Source: Tretioscincus oriximinensis (taxonomy: Eukaryota; Chordata; Lepidosauria; Squamata; Gymnophthalmidae). Taken from it: a stretch of DNA of 64,000 bases. The stretch is taken from positions 607,579-671,578 of the forward strand of contig JAJVDF010000418.1 in assembly GCA_022410635.1 (NCBI GenBank), in the 5' to 3' direction. Under the pieces are notes generated by a model that was not told where the DNA came from, did no database searches, and saw only the letters and a list, made by a program, of their open reading frames with translations. How positions within the stretch are numbered: the first letter of the stretch is position 1; each line of letters begins with the position of its first letter. Both the position numbers and the translations under genes were made by a program. This document shows positions 32,301-44,300 of this stretch, in pieces.

Positions 32301-35300
32301 ATCCTGGAGACAGCATCAAAACATCCATCCTAGTAGCTATTAATACACTTAGCGTCCATGAATTTGCCTAAACCTTTAAAGCAGTTGGGAAGCAATTCTA
32401 AACCGAGGTACATTGTAAAAACAAAATTGAGCTGAAAGTTTTATCCAGGCCTGAGGTTATTTTGGTTTTGGGCTAATTTACATAGATTTTCACCATTCAC
32501 TCATGTGATTGGTAGCAACCTTTTTGTTGTTATAGCCTGGACTTTCCTTTTCTATATCTTTTCTCCTCTAATGTAAATAAATCTCTCACTTTCCCATTGA
32601 TGAACCTGGAGTGTTGAGATTAATGAAAATGAATGTGAATTTTTCATGTCAGAAAATGCATTATTATAAAATACGAATTCCTGGTTTTAGATTTNACCTC
32701 AGGCACTGATTCAGTATACAGTTTCAAAGTAGGTGATTTCCCCTCTCAAAATTTATGTCCTATTCACAGTATTGGAGCTGTAATACCTTACAGAACTGAT
32801 ACAAGAGCCATAAAAATTAATGCATACAAATCAATTTGTATTCTAGAAATTCAAAAAACCGACACTGGCCTCTAGCTTCAGCTTCAATGTGAGGTAGACT
32901 ATCAGATAAGAACACAAGAGGAGACTTGCTGAATCGACCCAGAGCCTGTCTAATCCAGGATTTTGCCTCACATAGTGGCCCACCAATTGCACCTGGGCAG
33001 GCTGAAACAGAAGAGGCAAAATCTTCACCTATTCTCAACTCCCTGTAAATGGTATTTTAGGAATCCTGCCTGTTTCTTCATCTCAGAGGCATTATCAAGA
33101 CATCCATCCTAGTAGTTGTTTATACTCTTGATGTTCATGAACTTGTCTAGTCCTTTCTTAAAGCTATCCAGATTGCTAACTTTCTCCCCCTCTCCTGGAA
33201 GTAAATTCCACAGGCCAATGACCCTTTGGATGAAAAACGTTTCCTCTTCTGCCCATCAGTTTCAAGGAATGCCCCCTTGTCCTAGTGTTGTATGATAGAG
33301 AAAATAATTTTTCAGGGCCTGTGCAGACATGGCTTGTACAGAAGTCTTTGTACAAAAGTGGCAGTAAAAGGTGAACCAGGCCACCACCTGCACCTGATCT
33401 TCAAGTACCAGAATAAAGCCTAGGAGCACCCCCATATTCTGCACCCATCCCTTATAAGGAATTCAACCCATCAAGGACAGGGCACCTCCCAAATTCATGA
33501 ACCTGGGATAATCACACACACAGCACCTCTGTCGCATCTGGATTCAGTTCCAATTTGTTGGTCCCCATCCAACCCATCACTGTCTTTAGACTCTTGTCAA
33601 GCACTTCAACCATCTCTTCTGATTCTGATGGAATAGAGAGATAGAGCTGAGTATTGATGACACTTCACTCCAAATCTTCTGATGACCTCTCCCAGCAGCT
33701 TGGAGAGATGCTTGACCCCTGAGGAACCCCACAAGTGAGCTCCTAGGGTGTTGAGGAAGAACCTTTAAAACCCACTCTCTATTATTGGCCTTGCAGATAG
33801 AAGCAGAACCACTGCAATGCCATTCCTCCAACTCCTAAACTTCGCATCCTTTCCAGAAGAGGATACCATGGTCAAGAGTATCAAAAGTTGCTGAGATATC
33901 CAGGAGAACCAACAGTGTCGCACTATGCTTGACCCTCTCCCAGAGAAGGTCAACAACCAGGGCACCCAAGGTGGTTTTCATGCTATGTCCAGGCCTGAAC
34001 CCACATTGAAATGGGCCAGTTTCTTCCAAGCATGCCTGTAGTTGGAAATGCCACAGCTATCTTCAGTACTTTGCCCAGAAAGATACTTAGCTACCAGGCG
34101 ATAGTTATTTAACTATTTTGGATCCAGGGAGGACCTCTTGAGCTGGCATAACAATGCCTTTATTTATTTTTGTTGGCTTCATCCTCCAAATGATTTTCTA
34201 AGTATCTCTTAACTGCATTTCATTTTTACCTCTTATTTTTTAACAGACTTCACCTTTTAAAATATTTTATAGCATTTGTTACACAGAATTCCATTTAAGG
34301 TCCTATATAATGATTAATTTTGTTTAGCCCATTTCAACCAGTCTTTCCATTCACATACAGTTACTACTTGTGTGATTAAGATCAAATAGTTTTGTTAATT
34401 TTTTTTTNAAAAAACCTTTGTTTTATCATTTAATGATAATGATTCCCCATTATCACATATTCACATTACATTTGTACCACAATATAACGGTAATACAATA
34501 TATATACACAGAAAGAAAGTTTTATTAACGTGGACTTAAAAAAAAATCCTTACTTATCCTGGGACCAATGGTGAAGGATGTGATATAAATCATTTTAAAT
34601 GCATGAATATTAATTCTCTCTGTTTGCTTGGGCTTATAATATTCTTGTAACTATGCATAATACACAATTCCTTTGGGAGTACCAATGTCATTCCCATCAT
34701 GCCACTTATTTCCCTTTCCCTTTAGAAGTATTCTACTTTCTTACATTTCCCAAACTAATATAAATAAAACTAATATAAATAAAAATATAATATAAACAGA
34801 ACAAGCAATTATTATTCCAAATATATAAGCTAATTGGGCTGAAGTTCTATAGCACTTATGGACAATTTTACTTATTAGGGATTTTTAATTCAGCAGGGGT
34901 GTATTTTTTTAGAACAGCTATTATTTTATGTTTCTATTTTTGAGCTTCCAACCCTTGGTTTTTTAGAGGTGTGTCAATCACCATCTCTGCACTTTGAGAA
35001 AACGTTTGAAGACGCATTTTTTTGGCGTGGCCTTTGGCTGAAGAAAACTGCTGTCTCTTCCCTATTTTTACATGTGGCTGCTTTTAACCTGTTAATTGTG
35101 ATTTTATTGTTAAGCGCCCTGAGACCTGAGAGATAGGGTGGTATAAAAATGTAAATAAGATATGCTCAAGATATTTATTGGATTAGTCTGCAGACCATAT
35201 CAATAATTCTTCTACAGCATTCACAAACTCTCAGTAACCTTTCTAAATCACCCCTTCCCTTTCTTTTTTAGTGTTAGCTGTGAATAGTCTTAAAGAAGCA

Positions 35301-38300
35301 TTGGGTTTAACATGAGCTGGGTTTCCCATTAGACAAAGATTGTAAAATATACTGCTCAAAACAACTCTTTAATATAACATATTATGTTAAAGTGTTCTCT
35401 TAATTGTTTTGAGCAGTATATTTTTGAAACTTAGTCTTACTCTGTGGATGTTTTGAAGTGTGTATATGCCTCATGTTCCCTTTAGGTGAAGTCTAGGGAG
35501 GCATGATTGTGAACACTATACTGCGATTTCATTGTAGAAAACAAGATTTATAATAACGGATTGTGATTCTGTGCTCGGTCTTGGGTTATGTGCTTTATAT
35601 AGGTTTTCCAGAGCTTGGAGGACCACCATCAGGAGGTGGTGTCCTTCTTCCGGGAGAACGGCTTCCATGGACTTATTGCTCATGATTCAGAGTATGCCCT
35701 CTGCAACATACCCTCCTATTACAGTTCTCATGCCCTGAAATTGAGCTGGAATGGCAAGAACCTCACCACCAACCAATTCCTGATGCAAGAAGTGGCTAAG
35801 CAGCTTGGCCTCAAGTTGAGCAGTTTTCCCATCTTTGCTGCCTTGCTTGGTGAGTGGAAGCTCCTTGTGTGATGGAGAAAGGCGCNGGAAAGGGCAAAAC
35901 GGTCAGAGATTAAAGTCTAAATCCCTGAAGGAGTGCAAAGATCACTTAGTATCTGTGAATAACATTTCCACACATTCATTCTCTCTCTTGTCTGAATTCA
36001 TTTTGCAAAGTTGTTGGAAGGACAATATGTTCAATGAAATAGTCAAGTGCGCAGGCAGCATCACTAAGATAGGTGAGTTTTTCAGGCACATGAGTTAAAA
36101 CATCACCCACCCTACTTTCTGTGGACCAATGACAGAGTTCAGAACTTTGGACTTGCATGCACCCATGGTGTCGGTGCCAGAGGTTGCCCATCATGCTGGA
36201 GAGGATAGNCTCTGGTGCTTGGCCCAAATCCACCTCACCACAGCCAGCTGCGGTGCATGCATTCAGGATGATCTATTAAGAAGAGCTGAAGAGAAGTCTT
36301 GCTTGATCAGGCCATAGCTTATCTAATCCAATAACCCATTGTGGATAGCACGCAGCATCTCATACAGGATACTAAAGCAAAATATTTGCCTACTTTCGAC
36401 TCCTTGCACAAGGCTGTTAGAGGCATTTACTTGGACTTTTTCTGAGTCGCAGCAAGTTTGACAGTCTCATGAGAAATGAATGAAAATATGGTGGCATAGC
36501 TCCAAACTGCCTTCTAGCTACATAATAAGTATTAAATAGCCCATCCAGCTCTTACTTCTTTTGAACAAAAAGTTTATATAGCTAAAACCATGCACTGAAT
36601 TCCTAACAGCAAGTAGACAGGTAGCATATTTAGTGCAAGAATGTGGATTGTCTGCTTCCAAGAATCTAGAAGTGAATGTATTAAGAGTAACTTCTCTTGC
36701 TCCTCTAATCTGCTGTAATTCTAACTCCACCTTTGGTCTGGTGCATACCAGAAATAACATTTTTTTGCGTACTTTTTTAAAAAACCACTGAAATAGCAAA
36801 GAACTGGGGAGATGAGTACAAAGGTTTGAATCTCATCGTTGCCACACCTGCCTTTTTCACAGGAAACCACATCCTTCCAGATGAAGATCTGGCTGCTTTT
36901 CACTGGAGTCTGCTTGGACCAGACCATCCACTGGCTTCACTCAAGGTAGTATCAGTTCTTCCCTATCTCATATTAAGTATAGCAAGACAAGAAAACTGAT
37001 ATGGAAAGAGCAAAGGGGAGGAACTAGAGATGTCTTGATGATGGTGGCTGAGAAATAAAGAGAGAAAGTCTCTAAAAGTTTTGCCAGCAGCTAAAGAGAG
37101 TACTTCAGGTTTGGGGAAGCTTTGACTATCGAGATATGACAGGATTCTAACTCACATTAGGCCCAACCAGCAAAGATTTTGGTCAGAAATGAAGGAAATG
37201 GGAGTTTTGTAGAGCTTTTTAACTCTATCAGAGAAACCTGCTCTGAGAACTTAGTAAGACAAATAATTCCAGCAGCTTTTTGCAGCTCCTAGCTTTTGAT
37301 GATCCATTTTTAATGTATAATATATTCAAGCAATTATTTAACTAGGTAAATTTAAAATTAGGATGAAAATGTTGTTCTTTCTGATATTGCTGGTCCACAT
37401 TGTCTAATGTCGATGGATAGAATTTCCATCTGTGTTGGTTTATTTAGATCATTGAAAATTGCTTCCATTGAAAAATAGCAAAGAAGTTTATAATTTTTAA
37501 AAAAATCTGTTGTTTTCTGGATCTAGGAGGTAAGTGATGCCTCTAACAGTGGGGTGATCTTGATTTGCTGACAGCAACAGAAGCCCCGCCTTTAAAGAGA
37601 TATAAATCCCCCTAGCGGCAGTCCATTACCCAGTCCTTCTGTCACTGAATTTCAGCACGGAAGCCATTTTGTCTTGTTACTCAGTCCCTTGCTATTCTCA
37701 TGGATTCTAATGTTGAAGATCATAGGCCAATTATATCTCGTACTTCTCTGTGTACTGCTCCTCTGCTCAGACAGTTCTTTCAAGCTAAAACATCTGAGGA
37801 GCAGGTATGTCAGTTTCCACATCTGACTACAGCCCTGATAAACTCTTAGTCCGCCACAGGCAAGATGTTATTGAGTCGCCCTCAGTCTGTGCGGACTTCA
37901 GGTGCGATAATCTCGGCCATCCCCTCAGCCCATACGGGCTGCAAGCGAAGTGCTAGACAGGAGCAAACCCGTACTTTTCTAATGGTACGCCATATAAGTT
38001 AAAGTTCCTTTACTTGGGGAACACATCTTGACCTGAGAAAAAATGGCACTCTATTGACATTCTGTATCATTGGTTTTCTGGTTCTAGGTGCGTGCTCACC
38101 AGCTGGTCCTTCCCCCCTGTGATGTGGTAATCAAAGCCGTATCTGAGTATGTTGGCTCCATCAAAAATCCCCCCAATCTGGATATGATAGGGAGAGATGT
38201 CTTCAAGCACTCTCAGGTGAGGCGAGGCTTGAGCTCAGGTGAGCTTTAATCCTCAACTGTCATGAGAGAGATGAGATTGTGACAGTGGTGTTAGGCAACA

Positions 38301-41300
38301 TGCGTTAAATCTGTTACTAAAGTTGGAGGTGGTTCAGTGAAGAATTGAGAGACACAGAAAAAAGAGGTGGATTTCGAAGAAGTAACTGAGTTAGTCTCGG
38401 TTCAGAATATTCAGCAAAGAGTTCTTGTTGCATGAGCTTACTTGGGCAAATTTAATTCTTTGTAGCAACCAAAAAAGTAGATTTATCTATGAAAGCTCAA
38501 ATTGCTTCCCTTTTTCTTATTAGTCTCGAGTATCAATGTACTGATTAGAGTTTCAGATTCTTATTTGGTAGTCTCAAAGTTCATTCCACACTCCTACTTA
38601 AAGCCAGCTGGTGACCTTGGACTGGTCATTTTTCTTTAGAGCTCCCTCAGCCAATTTCACAAGGTGTCTGGTTACCTAAGCCGCTTTGAGTCCCTCTGAA
38701 CTAAGAAAAGTTGGGTATAAAAAATACCTCCTTCTCTATGCTATGAGTTACAGGGGACAAAAGTTCATTGGTGATGACTGAGGAAATGATAACACCCCGG
38801 AGCCTCAGTACCCATGAAATTGAACTAATTTATTGAGGTATTTGTTTTTCTATTCCATGCCAACTGCATAGTATTAACATATTATGATACTACCTCCCTT
38901 TTATACACTGATCATTATTCCAGGATATATCTTGGAATAAAGACCTCCCATCTGCATGCTGGTGNGGATTACAGAATCCTGGATTGATCCTATAATAAGG
39001 CACAATGTTGAAAGAGGGTTTGATATATCNAGGAGGAATTCATTGACTGTCTTTGCTGCTGCTCAGTAAAGAATTTTCAAGTTGAGGGTAAAGATCAGTT
39101 GGCTACTTCTGTTTCTGTATCTATCCTGTCACTTTCTCCTTATCTGTTTTTTCTCTTTTGGTTTTCCCTCCAGTCCAGGACCGAAGATAAAATTGAACGT
39201 TTCAAGAAAGCTGTAGAATATTATTCAGTAGCCATGAAACCACTCCCTACGCCAGTAGGCCAGTCCCCATATGTTTGTGAGTATCCAGGCGACGTTGGTC
39301 AACTTCACCTCTCTCTCAACCGTGTTTTCTCCCGCTGTCCAAGAAGGTGAGGTCCTGCCTGATTCCCGTACAGCGCCCTCTGCTGGGAGAGATCAAGTAC
39401 GGACTTATCTCTCCAGTTGCCAGCCCCTGGACCAAAAGGGGTGATAGTGCCTTTTAATCACTAGGTGGCTGGAAGAAGTGTGGACTGGTTTCTTCAGTAA
39501 ATGGTAATGTGGGAAACCAGAAGTGCTATCCACTGAATCTTTTCAGATTGTTTTTCACTAGAGGCACAGGAACCCCTTTCCAATCCAGGTGCTGGTAATC
39601 TTATTGGGCCACTCACATATCAAGCTTTTGCTTAATAGCACATCCTCATTGCCCATTGATGTGTATGAAACATACAGATCAAACGTATATTTTGATTTAG
39701 GGAGGAGTGGCTATCTGTAGCTTTCCAAATACTGCTGAACTATCATCCTCAGCTCTGTGGGTCATGCATAAAGGAAATTGTAGTGGAGCAGCATCTGAAG
39801 GTCTGCATTTTAGCCACCTTTGAATTAATGGTTAAGGCAAGGGCCCCAAATGATAGCCCTCAAAACATCTTTGAACTACCACTCCAAGAATTCTATGCCA
39901 GCTCTAAATGTTAGTGGTTGGAATGCAACATGACTATTCAGGAACATCTCAGGAGTCACAGTTTGATATTCGTATGTTAAGAGGCATGGTGTTACAAAGC
40001 TCAAGAATAGGCTTTTCAGCAGAGAGGTCAGTTGTTCGAGGGCCCTGTATCTGCTGTGGAGAGGGGTGAGTNCCCTCTACAGGCCGTAGCTTCAGCCAAC
40101 CTAACTGTTCTAAAGTGAGCAATTGCATATAGATAAATAAGTACCATCACAATGTAGTGGGGAAGATAGACTGTAAACCTTCAGGCAACAAATAGCTTAT
40201 AAGCTGCTTTGAGTCCCTTCACGTGGGAAAAGCAAGGTACAAAAACCAATCTCAAGGTATCTATATGAAAAGTCCTTTTCAACTGCATTCTAAGAGTTCT
40301 GGTGAAGGCCTCCTACCAGCATTAAAATAAATTAGACTTAAGAGTTGCTTAATGCCCTTGAGTCAACATTTCAATCATTCCTGGCTGTAGAACCAGTAAT
40401 GTCTACATGGATGTGGGTCCACTATTGGTCCCTGAGAGTCTTTTGATGGGATGAGAAGTCAGACACGGGATACTTTTCATTTTCCGGCTGTTTCAGGTTA
40501 ACCCAGGAGGCCTGGTGGGCTTTGCTGTGGATTGACATAGAACATTCCTTCACATACCCATTCTAAACTATGTGCTAGTGTACCTGATGTGCAAAGGTTT
40601 GTTCAAAAAGTACAACATCTAAGAATAGCAATTTTGGAATTGGACCCTCACACAAAATTGCTGCCCCAAACATTCATTAAACTCATCCCAGCTTAATCAC
40701 ATTTTGCAATATTAGGTGCCCCCTAAAAGACCTCCTTATTTTTAATGGTTCTGGCAAGGAAATACTAAATGCAAGGGTTTCTTGGGAATAATGATACAAC
40801 AATCCTGTGTTTTCAGTCCCAGCGTTTGGACCCAATCACTTTGGGGGGGCAGCACCTATGAACCGGAATCCAATGGTCCCTCTCCCTGCTGGGAAGGCCA
40901 TGGTGAGTAATGAGATGTCCTTAAGGCAGGTGGGCAGATAATCTTTTTAATTTTTAATTTTGAGACTATGCCATGGCTATAGAGATTGCTTTTTCTTTTA
41001 AATGGTTTCCACTCTCAGACTGAAATACANAGACCTTTTCTTTCGGGAAATGGGTGTATAAAAGTTGAACCCCTACTGNTAGTGGTCTCTTAATTCTTGC
41101 AGTTTAGTGATTTGATGATGGATGCAGAAAGCATTCACATAATGCAAGGGTGGGGAACCTAAGGCTCGGGGCCCTGATCTGGTCCATGGAACTGTTTGTT
41201 CCCTGGATCTAGGAGGTAAGTCATGCCTAGATAGTGGGTGATCCTTGATTGGTTATAGCAACAGAAGCCCCACCTCTAAAGATTTATAAAACCCCTAGAA

Positions 41301-44300
41301 GGCAGCCATATTTCCAGTGCTTCTGTTGCTGTTCAGCCAGAAGCCTTTTTCTATCAATCCAGGCCATAGGCCTTTTTTCTCTATGGACTCTGAATTCAGT
41401 TCTAACTGAATTCAGGTGGGCAGAGAGTCTCCGCTTCTCACAGTGGGTCTGGATATCTACTCAAATCAGGCAGGCTGTTGCAGAATACTTTGACAGCATG
41501 CATCAGCCCCTGAACTCTACTCTTATCGTGCCTTTTCAGCTCTGACTTTTCAGTAGCGCAGCTGCCTCCTAAGTCGCGTAAACAGCCTGCTCAAACAGTA
41601 GTCTCAGAGAGCCTTTTGATCCCAGGGCATGATACCACCTGCCTGCCAAAATCTACCAAGGTACGCTCTGCTGGCGATGCGGAGGATTCTTCCCGTCCCC
41701 CAAAAAAGGCCAAGACCAATGCTAAGGTTAGCGGCCATACCGCCAAAGACAAGGGATCCTTCCACAAAAGACAATCGGCATCATCTAAGGATGAACGAAG
41801 CAAAGATAAGAGCGGTGGAACTACAGAGGGGTGAAGACTCTACCAATGGCAGATGTCCCGCCCAAAAAGCCTTCCGCGGCNGGCTCTAAACAAATGATGC
41901 CCCAAACAAAAGACGCATGCGTGGCTGTGGATGGAACCAAAGCAGGAGACAAAACCTCCTCCAGCATTCGCCTAACCTACCCCTGGCTGTTCGCAGGCTT
42001 TCCCGCACTCCAACTCGCTCGGCAGAACGTTCTAAGAAGGCGACGAAGAAATCCAAGCACATCAGGGGCTCTTCAGAAGAGAGGGAATAATCTCCGGAGC
42101 TCACAATCTTGTTGGACGAGTCTTCAGAGGACGAACTGGCGAAGCCTAGACGTCCTCTTGAGGACTGGTTCTCTGATTCCTCCTAAGATGGGGACTCTCA
42201 GAAGGAACACAGGAACCAGAGTTCCGTTTTTTTAAACATGAGTTTTTTTCTGAAGCTTTTGAAAGACTTACTAGCCACTCTCAGTCTGCAACAGGCTAAC
42301 CCAGTTCCGGAAAAACTAGCTAAAGANAGGGCTAATTTGTTACCGGCCGGTTCAGACACTCCTTCTCCTTCCTTGCCATCTGCATTTAAAGACATACTTA
42401 TTAAAGAATGACCAAACCCACTAGACCCCGGCCAAACCAAAAGACCCCCAGTTTTGCTTGGCCTAAGATCTGCCAGTTCCCCCTAGTGGACGCAGATGTT
42501 ACTGCACCTCCCTTACGAAGCAAGGCTGCAACGTCTGGGCCTCTTCAGCCTTGAAAGGAGACGTTTGAGGGGTGATCTGATTGAAGTGTACAAAATCATG
42601 CATGGGATCGACAGNGTGAATAGAGAAAAAATGTTTTCTCTATCACACAACACAAGGACCAGAGGGCACTCCTTAAAACTGTTGGGTAGAAAAGTGAGAA
42701 CAGACAAAGGGAAGTATTTTTTCACCCAGAGGGTCATCGGCCTGTGGAATTTACTTCCTGAAGAGGTAGTGGTAGCTAACAGCTTGGATAGTTTCAAGAC
42801 AGGACTAGACAGGTTTATGGACACTAAGGGTATAAATGGATACTAAGATAGTTGTCTGGATGTAGCCTCCGGGATGGAGCAACAGGCAGGACTTTTGAAA
42901 TACCATTTGCAGGGAGTCACGAACAGGAGCAGCATATTTTGCTTTCCTCTGTTCGGACTGCCCAGGTGCATCTGGTGGGCCTCTGTGTGACACAGAATGC
43001 TGGACTCGATGGGCTCTGGCCTGATCCAGTATGGCTCTTCTTATGTTCTTATGGTCTTATGTTCTTATTTCTCATTCTGTTGCGCCTAAGGATGGGGATA
43101 CCCCCCTTAGGGATCAAGACAAGAGACTTGTCAGTTTCCTGCACAGAGCTTTTGATGCAGCTCTCCTCTCAACCAGAATCAACGCTTCTATGGCTCTCTT
43201 TTCTAAGGCAATTTTCAAATGGACTGATGCCCTTTTATCCGACCCCATGCTCCCTCCGGTATTTGCCAGACCTATTTGGTTTATTCAGCAAGTTCTGGCA
43301 TTTTCCTGAGACATTGCTTTGGATCTCATGGTCCTGGAAGGCCAGGCTATGGCATTAAACGTAGCAGCTAGGTGTGCATTATGGCTGCGGTTTTGGACCG
43401 GAGATAATCAGGCCAAAATCAACCTCACCGCTTCACCATTTTNGGGCGCTATTCTGTTTGGAATCCCCTAACTGAAGGAGACTCTCGCAGAGCCCAAAAA
43501 CAAGAAGAAAGCTACATTTGGGTAAAGAACGTCGTTATCCAGCTTATAGGAGAGGTTTCGGGAATTACAAGCCGTTCTTCCTGGCAAATAGGCAATTCGT
43601 TTGCCCCCAAAGAGACTTCACACCAGCCTATAAGCAGCAGTCCTTTTGCTCGAATGGCCCAAACAAGCAGTTCCCTCAAAGAGGAAGATCCAATTTTCAT
43701 TTCTTTCAGCGATACTGATCTTGGCTCAATACCAGTAGGTGGTGGACTATCCCGGTACACCCATCAGTGGATACAATTCGGAGCCTCACCCTGGGTAACA
43801 CAAATTGTTTCTTCTGGTTATTCCCTTGAATTCCAGTTTACCCCTCCTCCGAAGTTTATGCAGTCCCTACCACTGGGAGCTTCCAAATCCATGGCCATGT
43901 ACTCTGCTGTCAGGAAACTCCTAGCCTCTAGGGCAGTGGAGCCAGTTCCGGTGGACCAGGAAGGGCTCGGTTTATTCTCATCTTTTTGTTGTGGTCAAGA
44001 GGTCGGGTGGCTTCAGACCCCCCCTAAATTTAAAATACATCAACACCTTCATGCNCTATAAGTGCTTCAAGATGGAAACACTGAATTCTATGAAAGCTAC
44101 AATTCCGCTTCCCAATGTCCTCCCTTCTCTGGATTTGGAAGATGCCTATCTCCATGTTCCAATTCACCCTGAGTCCAGACAATACCTATGTTTTGCTGTA
44201 GGCTCCTTTCATCTACAATGGGCCGTCCTCCCTTTTGGCTTGAGTTCCTCGCTGTGCATTTTCTCAAAACTCCTCAGTTGCATTCTGGGATTGCTCAGGG

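Larger units (their letters stand above)
29385..35602 (+). other. FAM120C intron 1
   Basis: 6.2 kb holding a compound palindromic MITE (29441-29910), L2-like tails (30505-30632 and 34965-35160), two CR1 fragments, a minus-strand L2-like LINE and a TATACTGCTC MITE. The rest is AT-rich with no coding signal. Confidence 0.6.
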